From assembly GCA_020722945.1 (NCBI GenBank), contig DYJV01000002.1:20239-76916 (forward strand): 56,678 bases of DNA. The letters run 5' to 3'. A model generated the notes under the pieces. That model saw only the letters and a program-made list of their open reading frames with translations. It did not search any database and was not told the origin of the DNA. The translations under genes were made by a program, and so were the position numbers. The number at the start of each line of letters is the position of its first letter. The stretch's first letter is position 1. The DNA is from Candidatus Methylomirabilis sp. Its GTDB lineage: Bacteria; DYJV01. This document shows positions 1 to 10,079 of this stretch, in pieces.

Positions 1-230
1 TTTGGAAAGTTTTCCTCTAAACCTTGTTTAAAATTCTCAAATTCATTTATACTTTTTTGACCCTCAGGGGAAAATTTTTCCTCAAGAGTCCCCTGCATTG
101 CACTATTAAGTGTATTATCAAACTTAGCAGGAAGTTTCACAGGATTTGAACATTTACTATAATCAGGAGTTCCAAAAATATTTTGTAAATCTATCTTATC
201 AGTATTCAGAATATTAAAATCAAAACTCAT
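1..230 (-). CDS. Partial CDS (N-terminal ~76 aa, runs off the left edge); possibly a flagellar hook-length-control/FliK-like protein by context
   Basis: Reverse strand ATG at 228-230 opens MSFDFNILNTDKIDLQNIFGTPDYSKCSNPVKLPAKFDNTLNSAMQ..., with no stop before the window edge. It directly abuts the MotE-like gene stop at 231-233. Function is from context only. Confidence 0.4.
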   Translation of the reverse strand, partial: MSFDFNILNTDKIDLQNIFGTPDYSKCSNPVKLPAKFDNTLNSAMQGTLEEKFSPEGQKSINEFENFKQGLEENFP

Positions 231-728
231 CTACATACCCTCCAGATTTATTTTTATCCCTTCAAGAGCTAATTTGCTTGTAATCTCTACAGCTTTACCC
301 TTGTCTATAATATTTAATATCTTTGCTATCTTATTTGGTTGCATTTTAAGAAATATTTTGGTTGCAAGATCTACATCCATCTTCTCTATTACTTTAGCAG
401 CTTCATCATATTTCATCTTTGAATAGATAACAGCAAGATCAGCCACATTTGCTTCCCTCATTTTAATTATCTCATTGTAAGTATTACTTATATTATCTCT
501 TATCTCTTTTAACTTCTCCTCTCTCTCTACAATCTGAATTTCTATCTTTTTCAATCTATTCTCTCTCTCTTTGAGAAGATTCTCCCACTCTTTTAATCTT
601 TGAGCTTCGAGCTTTATACTATCAAGAGATTGAGATGAAGGATAACTGTTGTTATCTTTTACATCAGCAAATATTAAACAGGGTATTATAAGAAGTAGGT
701 TTATAATAGCAATTGACAATCTTGACAT
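231..728 (-). CDS. MotE/MgtE_N-like flagellar protein
   Basis: 165 aa: signal/TM segment, long coiled coil, then a C-terminal MgtE_N-like helical repeat (VADLAVIYSKMKYDEAAKVIEKMDVDLATKIFLKMQPNKIAKIL). Confidence 0.7.
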   Translation of the reverse strand: MSRLSIAIINLLLIIPCLIFADVKDNNSYPSSQSLDSIKLEAQRLKEWENLLKERENRLKKIEIQIVEREEKLKEIRDNISNTYNEIIKMREANVADLAVIYSKMKYDEAAKVIEKMDVDLATKIFLKMQPNKIAKILNIIDKGKAVEITSKLALEGIKINLEGM

Positions 729-1126
729 TTTTTCCTCCTATTTCAATACAATCAAAAAAAGTGCCAAATAAAGATAAATATAAAATAAATTTTAGAAGCT
801 CTCCAATGAATGGAATAGCAAGATCGTTAATCTAAAATAATTTTACAAAAAAATAGTTGAATTTATATCAAGAGTTTTAGCTAATACCGATGATTTACAA
901 AAGAGAGAATAACTGCTTTTTAACTTATAAAGAGGCAGTTACAGAGGTATCAAATAAATTATAATGGATTAAAATATCGACTTTTAGATTTTTTGATAAC
1001 TATCATCTTTTCATGATAACATAAATAGATTAAATCCTCAAAATAGACTAAAAATTTGACAATTAAATGATTTTCCCTAATTTTTTATCTAATTATCTTC
1101 AAACAGATTTAAAAGGGGAACGGATA

Positions 1127-2200
1127 CTATATTTTAGAACCGTAATTCTCTTGATAATATTTAAGATATTCACCATTTATAACATTTTCAACCCATTTTA
1201 TATTGGTGATATACCAATCAATTGTTTTACTTAATCCTGTTTCAAAATCTACCTCAGGGATCCAGCCAAGCTCTCTTTTTATTTTCTCCGAACAGATAGC
1301 GTATCTTCTATCGTGTCCCGGTCTATCTTTTACAAAAGTAATTAGAGATTCAAAATTTTGAGGTGAATTATTAAAATCTTTGAGATCACCACACCCCTTT
1401 TTAAGTTGGAGTATAGAGCATATTTTCTTTACAATATCTATATTAGCCCACTCATTATTCCCACCAATATTGTAATTCTGCCCTATCTTCCCTTTATGAA
1501 AAACAAGATCAATAGCTTTGCAGTGATCCAATACATAGAGCCAATCTCTGACATTTCTCCCATCACCATATATCGGGAGTGATTTACCATTCAGAGCATT
1601 AAAAATTATAAGGGGAATTAATTTCTCAGGGAATTGGTATGGTCCATAATTGTTAGAGCAGTTGGTAATGATAGCGGGGAAGTTGTAAGTCTTAAAATAT
1701 GACCTCACAATAAGGTCAGAACTTGCTTTGGAAGAGGAGTAAGGGCTGTTGGGTGAGTATGGGGTCTTTTCTGTAAAGTAACCGGTATCCCCCAGAGAAC
1801 CATATACTTCATCTGTGCTTATATGAATAAATAATTTGCTATCAAAACTTTTCCAATGTCCTCTGCATACTTCCAAAAGTGTAAATGTCCCGTAAATATT
1901 ACTTCTAATAAACTCTTCAGGTCCAAGTATACTTTTGTCAACATGGGATTCAGCGGCAAAATTGATGACCGCATCAGGGTTAAAATCTTCAAATACACTT
2001 TTCACAGCAATCTTATCTGCAATGTCAGATTTGGAGAATAGGTAATTTTTACACTTCTCCACACTTTTAAGGTTTTCAAGATTACCAGCATATGTAAGTT
2101 TGTCAAAATTTAAAAATAGATATTCAGGGTATTTGGCCACCATATAGTTTAAAAAATTCGATCCAATAAAACCTGCACCACCTGTAACTAAAATTCTCAT
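1127..2200 (-). CDS. rmlB: dTDP-glucose 4,6-dehydratase
   Basis: MRILVTGGAGFIGSNF Rossmann motif; HISTDEVYGSL; YSSSKASSD active site; NCSNNYGPYQFPEKLIPL. Confidence 0.95.
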   Translation of the reverse strand: MRILVTGGAGFIGSNFLNYMVAKYPEYLFLNFDKLTYAGNLENLKSVEKCKNYLFSKSDIADKIAVKSVFEDFNPDAVINFAAESHVDKSILGPEEFIRSNIYGTFTLLEVCRGHWKSFDSKLFIHISTDEVYGSLGDTGYFTEKTPYSPNSPYSSSKASSDLIVRSYFKTYNFPAIITNCSNNYGPYQFPEKLIPLIIFNALNGKSLPIYGDGRNVRDWLYVLDHCKAIDLVFHKGKIGQNYNIGGNNEWANIDIVKKICSILQLKKGCGDLKDFNNSPQNFESLITFVKDRPGHDRRYAICSEKIKRELGWIPEVDFETGLSKTIDWYITNIKWVENVINGEYLKYYQENYGSKI

Positions 2201-3048
2201 AAAATCCCTCCATTTTTTTCAATAAAATCAGTAATCCCATCTTTCCAGCTTCTCATAACATTCAAATTTTGAATTTTGAGATTAAAATTTTCAAGAACAG
2301 AGTAGCTTGGTCTCTTTGCAGGTCTTGGGAATTCCTCAGTTGTGCAAGGGTAAATTTTTGTGGATATTTTTAGTTTGTCAAAGATAAATTGTGTAAACTC
2401 AAACCAAGAGCAAAACCCTTCAGCAGAGCAGTGGTAAGTCCCATAACTTTCGGTTGGCATAAGTCTCAATATTTGATGGCAGATATCAATAGTGTAGGTT
2501 GGAGTAGTAATCTGATCGGTAACAACCTTGATAGAATCTTTTGTTTTGCCATAGTTAACTATCGTTTTGACAAAATTTTTACCATTTGCTCCATAAACAC
2601 CTGCAACTCTCAAAATAAAAAATTTATCAGAGTGCTCCTTTACTAAAATTTCACCAGCATATTTTGATTTTGCATATATTGACTGGGGATTAGGAGTATC
2701 ATATTCATTGTAGGGGGTATTTTTGTTACCATCAAAAATATAATCTGTGCTTATATGGATTAATTTACTACCGATCTTTTGAGCTGCAATAGCACAATTT
2801 TTGGCACCAATGGCATTTACAAGATATGCTTTATCTATATCTGATTCACATGCGTCAACTTCTGTCCATGCTCCGCAATTAATAATTAGATCAGGAAGAA
2901 CTTGCTCAGATATTTTTAAAACTTTTTGGTTGTCAGTTATATCAAAATCTTTTGATGAGAAGGAGAAAACTTCACAATCATTGCTTTTAAGAAGAGCACA
3001 AAGATCACTCCCCAACTGCCCCCTTCCACCAGTAATAATAACTCTCAT
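2197..3048 (-). CDS. rmlD: dTDP-4-dehydrorhamnose reductase
   Basis: GGRGQLGSDL; INCGAWTEVDACE; HISTDYIFDG; YAKSKYAGE. Overlaps the rmlB start by 4 nt. Confidence 0.93.
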   Translation of the reverse strand: MRVIITGGRGQLGSDLCALLKSNDCEVFSFSSKDFDITDNQKVLKISEQVLPDLIINCGAWTEVDACESDIDKAYLVNAIGAKNCAIAAQKIGSKLIHISTDYIFDGNKNTPYNEYDTPNPQSIYAKSKYAGEILVKEHSDKFFILRVAGVYGANGKNFVKTIVNYGKTKDSIKVVTDQITTPTYTIDICHQILRLMPTESYGTYHCSAEGFCSWFEFTQFIFDKLKISTKIYPCTTEEFPRPAKRPSYSVLENFNLKIQNLNVMRSWKDGITDFIEKNGGIL

Positions 3049-3348
3049 TCCTCCTCCAATTTAATATAGTAAAGAGTTGTACCAAATATCAAAACACTCT
3101 CTTGACTATATTTTTATACTTCTGTTGTCAACCAAATTGTTATAAAAGTTTTGACAATACCATCCAAATATAATATTATCAAAAATCTTTGTAGCAAATC
3201 TTAAATTTAAACTACTTTAGATACTACAACCATATTTAACCATATTTAAAAACTACACTCTATTTAACTATTTTTTCTATTTTTAGATGATTTTTAGATG
3301 ATTTTATAAATCTGATTTATCCAAATTTGTCTGCCGACAGGTAGCTAA

Positions 3349-3446
3349 ATTAGAATTCTACCATAGAAATTGGGAAGAGTGGTTTAAAAAATAGGCAGGG
3401 CTTGAACAGTTTTCCATTGGAATTCTACCATAGAAGTTGAAAGAGG
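3349..3446. repeat. Two-copy direct repeat, ~24-30 bp, 67-bp period (CRISPR-repeat-like)
   Basis: ATTAGAATTCTACCATAGAAATTG (3349-3372) and ATTGGAATTCTACCATAGAAGTTG (3416-3439), 22/24 identical. Contains the inverted repeat TTCTA-CCA-TAGAA. Confidence 0.6.
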
Positions 3447-3723
3447 GTTAGATAAAATCTTAATTTATACTTTTACTGATATAGATAATTATACAATCTC
3501 AAAGTTAAATATTTAGACACAAATATAAAAATAATACAAATCAAACAGTTTCAGTAATTGTTATCTGAAATTACAAGGTTGTATTTTAACTATTCAGAAA
3601 TAAAAAATATAGAATCTTTTCTTGACTTAATCTACGCAACTTAGCAGAGAAAGTTTACTAAATTTAAGAAATCAATATAAGCAGTAACCTTACTTTAAAT
3701 ACTCCAAATTTTAGGGGGATCGG

Positions 3724-5169
3724 GTGGCATACAGAGATATAAGAGATTTTATCAAGAAAATAGAAGATATAGGGCAGCTAAAGAGGATCAAAATAGAAGT
3801 CGATCCAATATATGAGATAGCCGAATTTTCTGACCGAGCAATCAAATCTAATGGACCTGCCTTACTTTTTGAGAATGTAAAAGGTTCGAAATTCCCTGTT
3901 GTTACAAATCTTTTTGGGACAATGGAGAGGATGTGTCTTGCACTTGAGACAGATTCCCTTGATTCTATAGGTGCACGTATCAGTGAGCTTCTCGAACCTA
4001 AACCACCTATAAGTTTTATAGATAAGCTCAAACTACTCCCCAAACTAATAAATATTTCAAAGATATTCCCCAAAATTATCGATTCAGGTCCTTGCAAAGA
4101 TGTCATCCTCAAAGGCGATAAAGTTGACCTATCCATCATACCTGTTTTGAAAACATGGCCGCTTGACGGTGGTAGATTTATAACACTCCCCCTTGTTTTT
4201 ACAAAAGACCCAGTTACCCAAATTAGAAATGTCGGTATGTATCGGATACAAATTTTTGATAATGTTACTACAGGAATGCATTGGCATCCTCACAAACATG
4301 GTGCCAAACACTATCTCAAAGCAAGAGAGCTCAACCAAAAAATAGAAGCAGCAGTAGTTGTAGGGTCGTGTCCATCTGTAATATATTCAGCCACAGCTCC
4401 TCTACCTGATGACATAGACGAAATGCTTCTTGCAGGTTTTTTAAGACAAGAGCCTGTCCAACTTGTCAAATGCGAGACAATCGATATTGAAGTCCCTGCC
4501 AACAGCGAATTTGTAATTGAGGGGTATGTAAACCCTGACGAATTAAAAATTGAAGGACCATTTGGAGATCATACAGGATACTACTCTTTACAAGATTACT
4601 ACCCTGTTTTTCATGTAACTTGTATCACTCACAGAAAAGATGCTATCTACCCTGCTACCATAGTTGGCAAACCACCAATGGAGGATTGTTTCATCGGTAA
4701 GGCAACAGAGCGAATCTTTCTCCCATTATTAAAAAAAACCTTGCCAGAGATTATTGATATCAACTTACCCATTGAAGGTATCTTTCACAATTTTGCATTT
4801 GTCTCAATTAACAAGCAGTATCCTGCTCATGCAAGGAAGGTAATGCACGCACTATGGGGACTCGGTCAGATGATGTTTACAAAAATAATTGTAATATTTG
4901 ATAAAAATGTCAATGTTCAAGATATAAAAGAGGTTATCTGGAGACTTGGTAACAATATTGATCCAAAAAGGGATACCTATTTTGTTGATGGACCTGTCGA
5001 TGCACTCGATCATTCATCATACTTGCCCAATATAGGCTCAAAAATGGGTATAGATGCTACCAAAAAGTGGAAAGAGGAGGGTTTTACAAGGGAGTGGCCC
5101 CCAGATGTAGATATGGATCAAAATATAAAAAAGGTGGTAGATGAGAAATGGGAAAAGGTATTTCGTTAA
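3724..5169 (+). CDS. UbiD family decarboxylase
   Basis: 481 aa, GTG start. MAYRDIRDFIKKIEDIGQLKRI; GMYRIQIFDNVTTGMHWHPHKHGAKHY; EGPFGDHTGYYSL; IVGKPPMED are UbiD hallmarks. Confidence 0.92.
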   Translation: MAYRDIRDFIKKIEDIGQLKRIKIEVDPIYEIAEFSDRAIKSNGPALLFENVKGSKFPVVTNLFGTMERMCLALETDSLDSIGARISELLEPKPPISFIDKLKLLPKLINISKIFPKIIDSGPCKDVILKGDKVDLSIIPVLKTWPLDGGRFITLPLVFTKDPVTQIRNVGMYRIQIFDNVTTGMHWHPHKHGAKHYLKARELNQKIEAAVVVGSCPSVIYSATAPLPDDIDEMLLAGFLRQEPVQLVKCETIDIEVPANSEFVIEGYVNPDELKIEGPFGDHTGYYSLQDYYPVFHVTCITHRKDAIYPATIVGKPPMEDCFIGKATERIFLPLLKKTLPEIIDINLPIEGIFHNFAFVSINKQYPAHARKVMHALWGLGQMMFTKIIVIFDKNVNVQDIKEVIWRLGNNIDPKRDTYFVDGPVDALDHSSYLPNIGSKMGIDATKKWKEEGFTREWPPDVDMDQNIKKVVDEKWEKVFR

Positions 5170-5924
5170 TTTTTTTAAAATTATTTCTTGTGGGGTATTT
5201 TATTTTACCCCTGTCACTTTTTGGTGACAATTGTAAAAACATTAATCTCTCCAAATTCAAAAATATCAAGCCTACTGTTTGGGGAGAGCATTTTGAAGGG
5301 ATAATAGACACATTTGATACATCAAAAAAAGAGATAGCTCTGACATTTGATGCCTGCGGTGGCAAATATGACAAAGAGCTTATAGATTTTTTGATAGACA
5401 ATAATATCAAAGCAACTCTTTTTTTTAGTGGCAAATGGCTCGAGGCTAATGGCGACACTGCAAAATTTTTATCGAAGAAGAGTGATCTTTTTGAAATAGA
5501 AAATCATGGCTGGAGACATATCCCCCTTTCAGCCAATGGTCAATCTGCATATGGAATAAAAGGGACAAACAGTGTAGATGAAATAGTTGAAGAGATCTGC
5601 AAAAATTCAGAGAAGATAATCGAAGTTACATCTCTTCCAACAAAATTTTTCAGAGCAGGCACTGCAAATTACGACAATGTAGCAATTGAAATTGCAAAAG
5701 CTCTTGGTTACAAAATAGCAGGTTTTAGTGTAAATGGTGATTTTGGTGCAACTGCTAAAAAAGAGCTAATCTATAAACAGATAACTACTGCCCCACCCGG
5801 TTCCATAATCTTATGCCATATGAATCATCCAGAAAAAGAGACTTTTGAAGGGGTAAAAGATGCTGTTCTCTACCTCAAAGGGCTGGGGTTTTCATTTGTA
5901 AAACTTCAAGATGTTGTAAAATAA
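5148..5924 (+). CDS. Secreted polysaccharide deacetylase (NodB-homology) family protein
   Basis: Signal peptide; ALTFDACGGKYDKELIDFL, ENHGWRHIPLSANG, FFRAGTANYDN, GSIILCHMNHPE match NodB motifs. Confidence 0.88.
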   Translation: MGKGISLIFLKLFLVGYFILPLSLFGDNCKNINLSKFKNIKPTVWGEHFEGIIDTFDTSKKEIALTFDACGGKYDKELIDFLIDNNIKATLFFSGKWLEANGDTAKFLSKKSDLFEIENHGWRHIPLSANGQSAYGIKGTNSVDEIVEEICKNSEKIIEVTSLPTKFFRAGTANYDNVAIEIAKALGYKIAGFSVNGDFGATAKKELIYKQITTAPPGSIILCHMNHPEKETFEGVKDAVLYLKGLGFSFVKLQDVVK

Positions 5925-5942
5925 AATAGAGTTGGAGGATTG

Positions 5943-6665
5943 ATGGAACTTAATTTCCAATTTTTATTAAGTTTGCTTACTCTGAGCATTCTTGAAATAG
6001 TGCTTGGGATAGATAATGTTGTAGTAATATCAATTTTATCAGGGAAACTTCCAAAAAATGAAAGGAAAGCTGGGAGGAGACTTGGCATAATCTTAGCTCT
6101 TATTACAAGGATTCTACTCCTTCTATCAATAGCATGGCTTATGAAGCTCACCACCCCACTCTTTACAATATTTTCAAAGGGGATATCTATCAAAGATATA
6201 ATTTTAATACTTGGAGGTTTCTTCCTCCTTTACAAAGGGACACATGAGATACACGACAGTATAGAGCATATCGAAAAATCTGAAAGTAGAGAAATCAAAA
6301 AACCTACAATCTTAACGATCACTATACAGATAGGTTTGTTTGATATAATATTTTCACTCGACTCTGTTATAACTGCTGTTGGAATAGGCTATAATATTTA
6401 TGCAATGATAATCTCAATCATAATTGCAATGATAGTTATGCTTATGGCATCTGAACAGATAAGCCACTTCATAGAGAAACATCTATCGATAAAGATGCTT
6501 GCACTTTCATTTCTACTCCTTATCGGGGTTACTCTTGTTGCCGAAGGGGCACATTTTCATATTCCGAAAGGTTACCTCTACTCTGCAATGGCTTTTTCTG
6601 GGTTTGTCGAGACTATGACCATAATTGCAAACTCCAAAAATGACAAGCCAGAGAGAAACACTTAA
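5943..6665 (+). CDS. TerC family integral membrane protein
   Basis: LEIVLGIDNVVVISILSGKLP and FDIIFSLDSVITAVGI TerC motifs; ATG at 5943 preceded by ggagg. Confidence 0.92.
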   Translation: MELNFQFLLSLLTLSILEIVLGIDNVVVISILSGKLPKNERKAGRRLGIILALITRILLLLSIAWLMKLTTPLFTIFSKGISIKDIILILGGFFLLYKGTHEIHDSIEHIEKSESREIKKPTILTITIQIGLFDIIFSLDSVITAVGIGYNIYAMIISIIIAMIVMLMASEQISHFIEKHLSIKMLALSFLLLIGVTLVAEGAHFHIPKGYLYSAMAFSGFVETMTIIANSKNDKPERNT

Positions 6666-6826
6666 AATAGTCTGGCTTCCTGATGCAATAAACTACTAAA
6701 AGAATTATCGATTACCCAAATAATGTTACTTTTACAATCTGCATAGAAGAAATTAAAATTCTACACTTTTTCAAATATATCTATTATATAAAAAGAGAAG
6801 ATGATTTTCTTACAGGAGTATTATTC

Positions 6827-9800
6827 TTGAAGATGAAGAGTAAAAGTCTCATCAAAACCATCATAAATTACTTTGCAATCATTGTGATAGTAACATTCAT
6901 CTCTATGATACTATTAGATATAGCTCTATCTTTATACTTTTTCAAAGATAATAGTAACTATATGAGAGAGAAACATACAGAAAACATCAAGAAACTGATT
7001 AAAGATGAAGTTATGTCAGTAGTTAGTATAATTAATGTTACAAGAGAAAATATCTTAATAAACTCAAAAAATATTGTAAAAACTCAGACATACCAAGCCC
7101 ACTCTATTGCCATGTCTATCTATGAAAAATATAAAGATCAAAAAAGTATTGATGAAATAAAAGACATTATCAAAAATGCTATATCTCCAATGCGATACAA
7201 CAATGGCAAAGGTTACTTCTTTATGACATATCTTGATGGGTTAGCATTTATATTTGCAGACAGACCCCAACTTGAAGGGACCAATATTATCGAAATGAGG
7301 GATAGTGAGGGAAGATACGTTGTAAAAGATATTATAGCTATTGCTCAAAAAGATAAAGAGGGTTTTTACGAATATACATGGACAAAACCCTACCAGAAAG
7401 GGGATAACTTCAAAAAAATATCTTACATAAAACTTATAGAACCACTGGGGATGTTTGTAGGCACAGGGTTATATTATGACGATCTAATAGAAGAGACACA
7501 AAATAGTATTTTAGGCACTATCTCAGCAATAAGATTTGCAAAAGAGGGTTACATCTTTATAAACAAATTTGACGGAACATCTCTTATTAATAATGGAAAA
7601 GTTCTTAATAACAACAAGAAACTTTGGGAAGAGTTCCCCCAGCACGCAGATTTACTCAAAAATATATTCCAATTAGAGTTAGAAGCCTCAAAAAAGATTG
7701 ATGGTAATTTTATCAGATACAAATGGGAAAAGCTAAACAATCCAGAGAAAATAGCAGACAAAATATCATATATATATGGTATTCAAGACTGGGAGTGGAT
7801 CGTAGGTGCAGGTCTATACCTCGATGATATAGAGGAGGAGATTGCCCAGCTTAAAAATAAAATGGAGCAAAACTCTATAAAAAAAGCTATAATTTTATCC
7901 CTTTTTGGCTTAATACTCATACTTTTTATCAGATTCTTACAAAATAGATTTGCCAAATTATACTACGAAGATTATCTAATTTTCAGAGATACACTTAAAA
8001 ATATATTAAAAGAGCATTCAACAATAAATACAGAGAATATGAAGTTTTCTGAGTTTTATGAGATATCAGAATATACAAATGAAATGGTAAAATCACTTAA
8101 AGATAGTGAAAAGAAATTTAGAGACCTCTTTGAGAAAGCTCATATACCTTTTGCTATTCTAAACAGAGAGTTTAAATATATCGACTGCAATATGGCTGCT
8201 ATAAAGTTTTTAAATGGAGAGACGAAAGATGACATCCTTTTATCTGCAGGTGATTTATCTCCCCAATTTCAACCTGATGGCACTCTCTCAAAAGAGAAAG
8301 CATATCAATTAGTTAGAAGAGTATTTGAAACAGGTGAGACTCTTATCTCTTTTGAATGGACACTTAAAAAGTTCACAGGGGAAATTTTTTCAGGTCTTGT
8401 GACACTCTCATCAATTTTCTATGAAGGTGAAGACGCTGTTCTGGTGACATGGACTGATACAAGTCAGATAAAAGAGCTTCAGAATATAGTTGACACTGAG
8501 AAAGAAAACCTTCAAATAACTCTAAATTCTATCAACAATGGAGTCATAAAGCTTGACAAGGATCTGAATGTCCAACTTATGAACCCTGTTGCTGAGAAAC
8601 TTACAGGCTGGAGTATCAAAGATGCCAAAGATCAACCCCTTCAAAATATTCTCAATCTTTTCGACCTAAACTATAAAAAGTTAAATCTCGATATATCCCT
8701 TGATTCATTAGACAAATACAGACAGGCAAATACTTTTAAAAATAATATTTTAATTTCAAAAGACAAAAAAGAGTCTAATGTTGAGTGCACCATCTCTTTA
8801 ACAAAGGATGACAATGGCATACCTTCAGGAGCTATCCTTACTTTAATCGATATAACTGACAAGCTCAAAAATGAAAGAGAACTGAACAAAATAGAAAAAC
8901 TACGATCACTTGGAGTTCTTGCAGGTGGCATAGCTCACGATTTTAATAATCTCCTTACCTCAATTTACGGTTATATATCACTTTCAAAGAGTATGCTCCC
9001 CGAAGATAGTAAAGTTCATACACTTATATCAAAAGCAGAACAATCTATAGATAATGCAGCTAAGCTCACAAAACAGCTTCTTACCTTTTCAAAGGGTGGA
9101 GAGCCGATATTAGAAAATGTTGACATCAAAATATTAATAAAAGAAACTGTCAAATTTAATCTGAGTGGCAAAAATATAAAACCTATATTTGATATTGATG
9201 AAAATCTTTACACTATAGATGCAGATAAGGGGCAGTTGTCCCAAGTGTTATCCAACCTCACCATAAATGCAGTTCAAGCAATGAAAGATGGTGGAAGTAT
9301 ACATATAAAAGTTTCTAATTCAGAAAATCCAACTCCTGAATTATATGGAACCTTCATAAAAATAGTGTTTAGAGACGAGGGGACAGGTATCCCTCCATCT
9401 ATAATAGATAAGATATTTGACCCATACTTTACCACCAAAAGTAGTGGGACAGGTCTGGGACTATCTGTTGTCTATTCTATTGTTACAAGGCATAAAGGGA
9501 AGATATATGTTAACTCCACAATCAACGAAGGGACAGAATTTACTATCTATTTACCAGCATCTAAAAGACCTCTACCTGAGCCGCCTATTACGGGTGAGCT
9601 GGCTCTTATTAAAAAGGGGATAGATAAGAAACAATCTCTCAAAATATTACTATTAGATGATCAAGAGGATGTCCTCGATGTTTTACAAAGTATCATTGAA
9701 ACTCTTTCAAATAAAGTTGAAGGTTACACAAGAAGTCAAGATGCGGTGATAGCTTACAGTAAAGCTCTTGAAAATAAAGACAAATTTGACATAGTCATAC

Positions 9801-10012
9801 TTGACCTTACCTTACCGGGTGATATAAGCGGCAAAGATGTAATAAAAAAATTAATAGAGATAGACCCTGATGTTCGAGGAATAGTTTCAAGTGGCTACTC
9901 TAATGATGAAGTTATTGCAAATTATGAAAAATATGGTTTTAAAGGGAAACTTGAAAAACCTTACCTCATGAAACAGATTCAAGATGAGATAAATAGAGTT
10001 ATGAATCTCTGA
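6827..10012 (+). CDS. Hybrid sensor histidine kinase: Cache domains, TM, PAS x2, HisKA/HATPase, receiver
   Basis: Two Cache_2-like units (GKGYFFMTYLDGLAFIF..., EGYIFINKFDGTSLI...); H-box GGIAHDFNNLLTS; DEGTGIPPSIIDKIFDPYFTTK; C-terminal ILLLDDQEDVLDVLQ receiver. Confidence 0.93.
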   Translation: MKMKSKSLIKTIINYFAIIVIVTFISMILLDIALSLYFFKDNSNYMREKHTENIKKLIKDEVMSVVSIINVTRENILINSKNIVKTQTYQAHSIAMSIYEKYKDQKSIDEIKDIIKNAISPMRYNNGKGYFFMTYLDGLAFIFADRPQLEGTNIIEMRDSEGRYVVKDIIAIAQKDKEGFYEYTWTKPYQKGDNFKKISYIKLIEPLGMFVGTGLYYDDLIEETQNSILGTISAIRFAKEGYIFINKFDGTSLINNGKVLNNNKKLWEEFPQHADLLKNIFQLELEASKKIDGNFIRYKWEKLNNPEKIADKISYIYGIQDWEWIVGAGLYLDDIEEEIAQLKNKMEQNSIKKAIILSLFGLILILFIRFLQNRFAKLYYEDYLIFRDTLKNILKEHSTINTENMKFSEFYEISEYTNEMVKSLKDSEKKFRDLFEKAHIPFAILNREFKYIDCNMAAIKFLNGETKDDILLSAGDLSPQFQPDGTLSKEKAYQLVRRVFETGETLISFEWTLKKFTGEIFSGLVTLSSIFYEGEDAVLVTWTDTSQIKELQNIVDTEKENLQITLNSINNGVIKLDKDLNVQLMNPVAEKLTGWSIKDAKDQPLQNILNLFDLNYKKLNLDISLDSLDKYRQANTFKNNILISKDKKESNVECTISLTKDDNGIPSGAILTLIDITDKLKNERELNKIEKLRSLGVLAGGIAHDFNNLLTSIYGYISLSKSMLPEDSKVHTLISKAEQSIDNAAKLTKQLLTFSKGGEPILENVDIKILIKETVKFNLSGKNIKPIFDIDENLYTIDADKGQLSQVLSNLTINAVQAMKDGGSIHIKVSNSENPTPELYGTFIKIVFRDEGTGIPPSIIDKIFDPYFTTKSSGTGLGLSVVYSIVTRHKGKIYVNSTINEGTEFTIYLPASKRPLPEPPITGELALIKKGIDKKQSLKILLLDDQEDVLDVLQSIIETLSNKVEGYTRSQDAVIAYSKALENKDKFDIVILDLTLPGDISGKDVIKKLIEIDPDVRGIVSSGYSNDEVIANYEKYGFKGKLEKPYLMKQIQDEINRVMNL

Positions 10013-10079
10013 TATATCAATTTGTTATCAAACAATGCTCAAATAATTCACAATATCACTATAAATACCTGATAAATAG

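Noticed and set aside
3234-3310. Short direct repeats (AACCATATTTA x2, TTTTAGATGA x2)
   Set aside because: Very short, AT-rich; expected by chance in this composition.
3711-4139. 142-aa minus-strand ORF antisense to ubiD
   Set aside because: Lies entirely over a strongly supported UbiD gene; low-complexity Ser/Leu-rich shadow ORF.
5084-5458. 124-aa minus-strand ORF opposite the deacetylase
   Set aside because: Shadow ORF over a conserved coding region.
6645-6678. AAGCCAGA...TCTGGCTT inverted repeat around the terC stop
   Set aside because: Long 18-nt loop and no T-run downstream; terminator not supportable.
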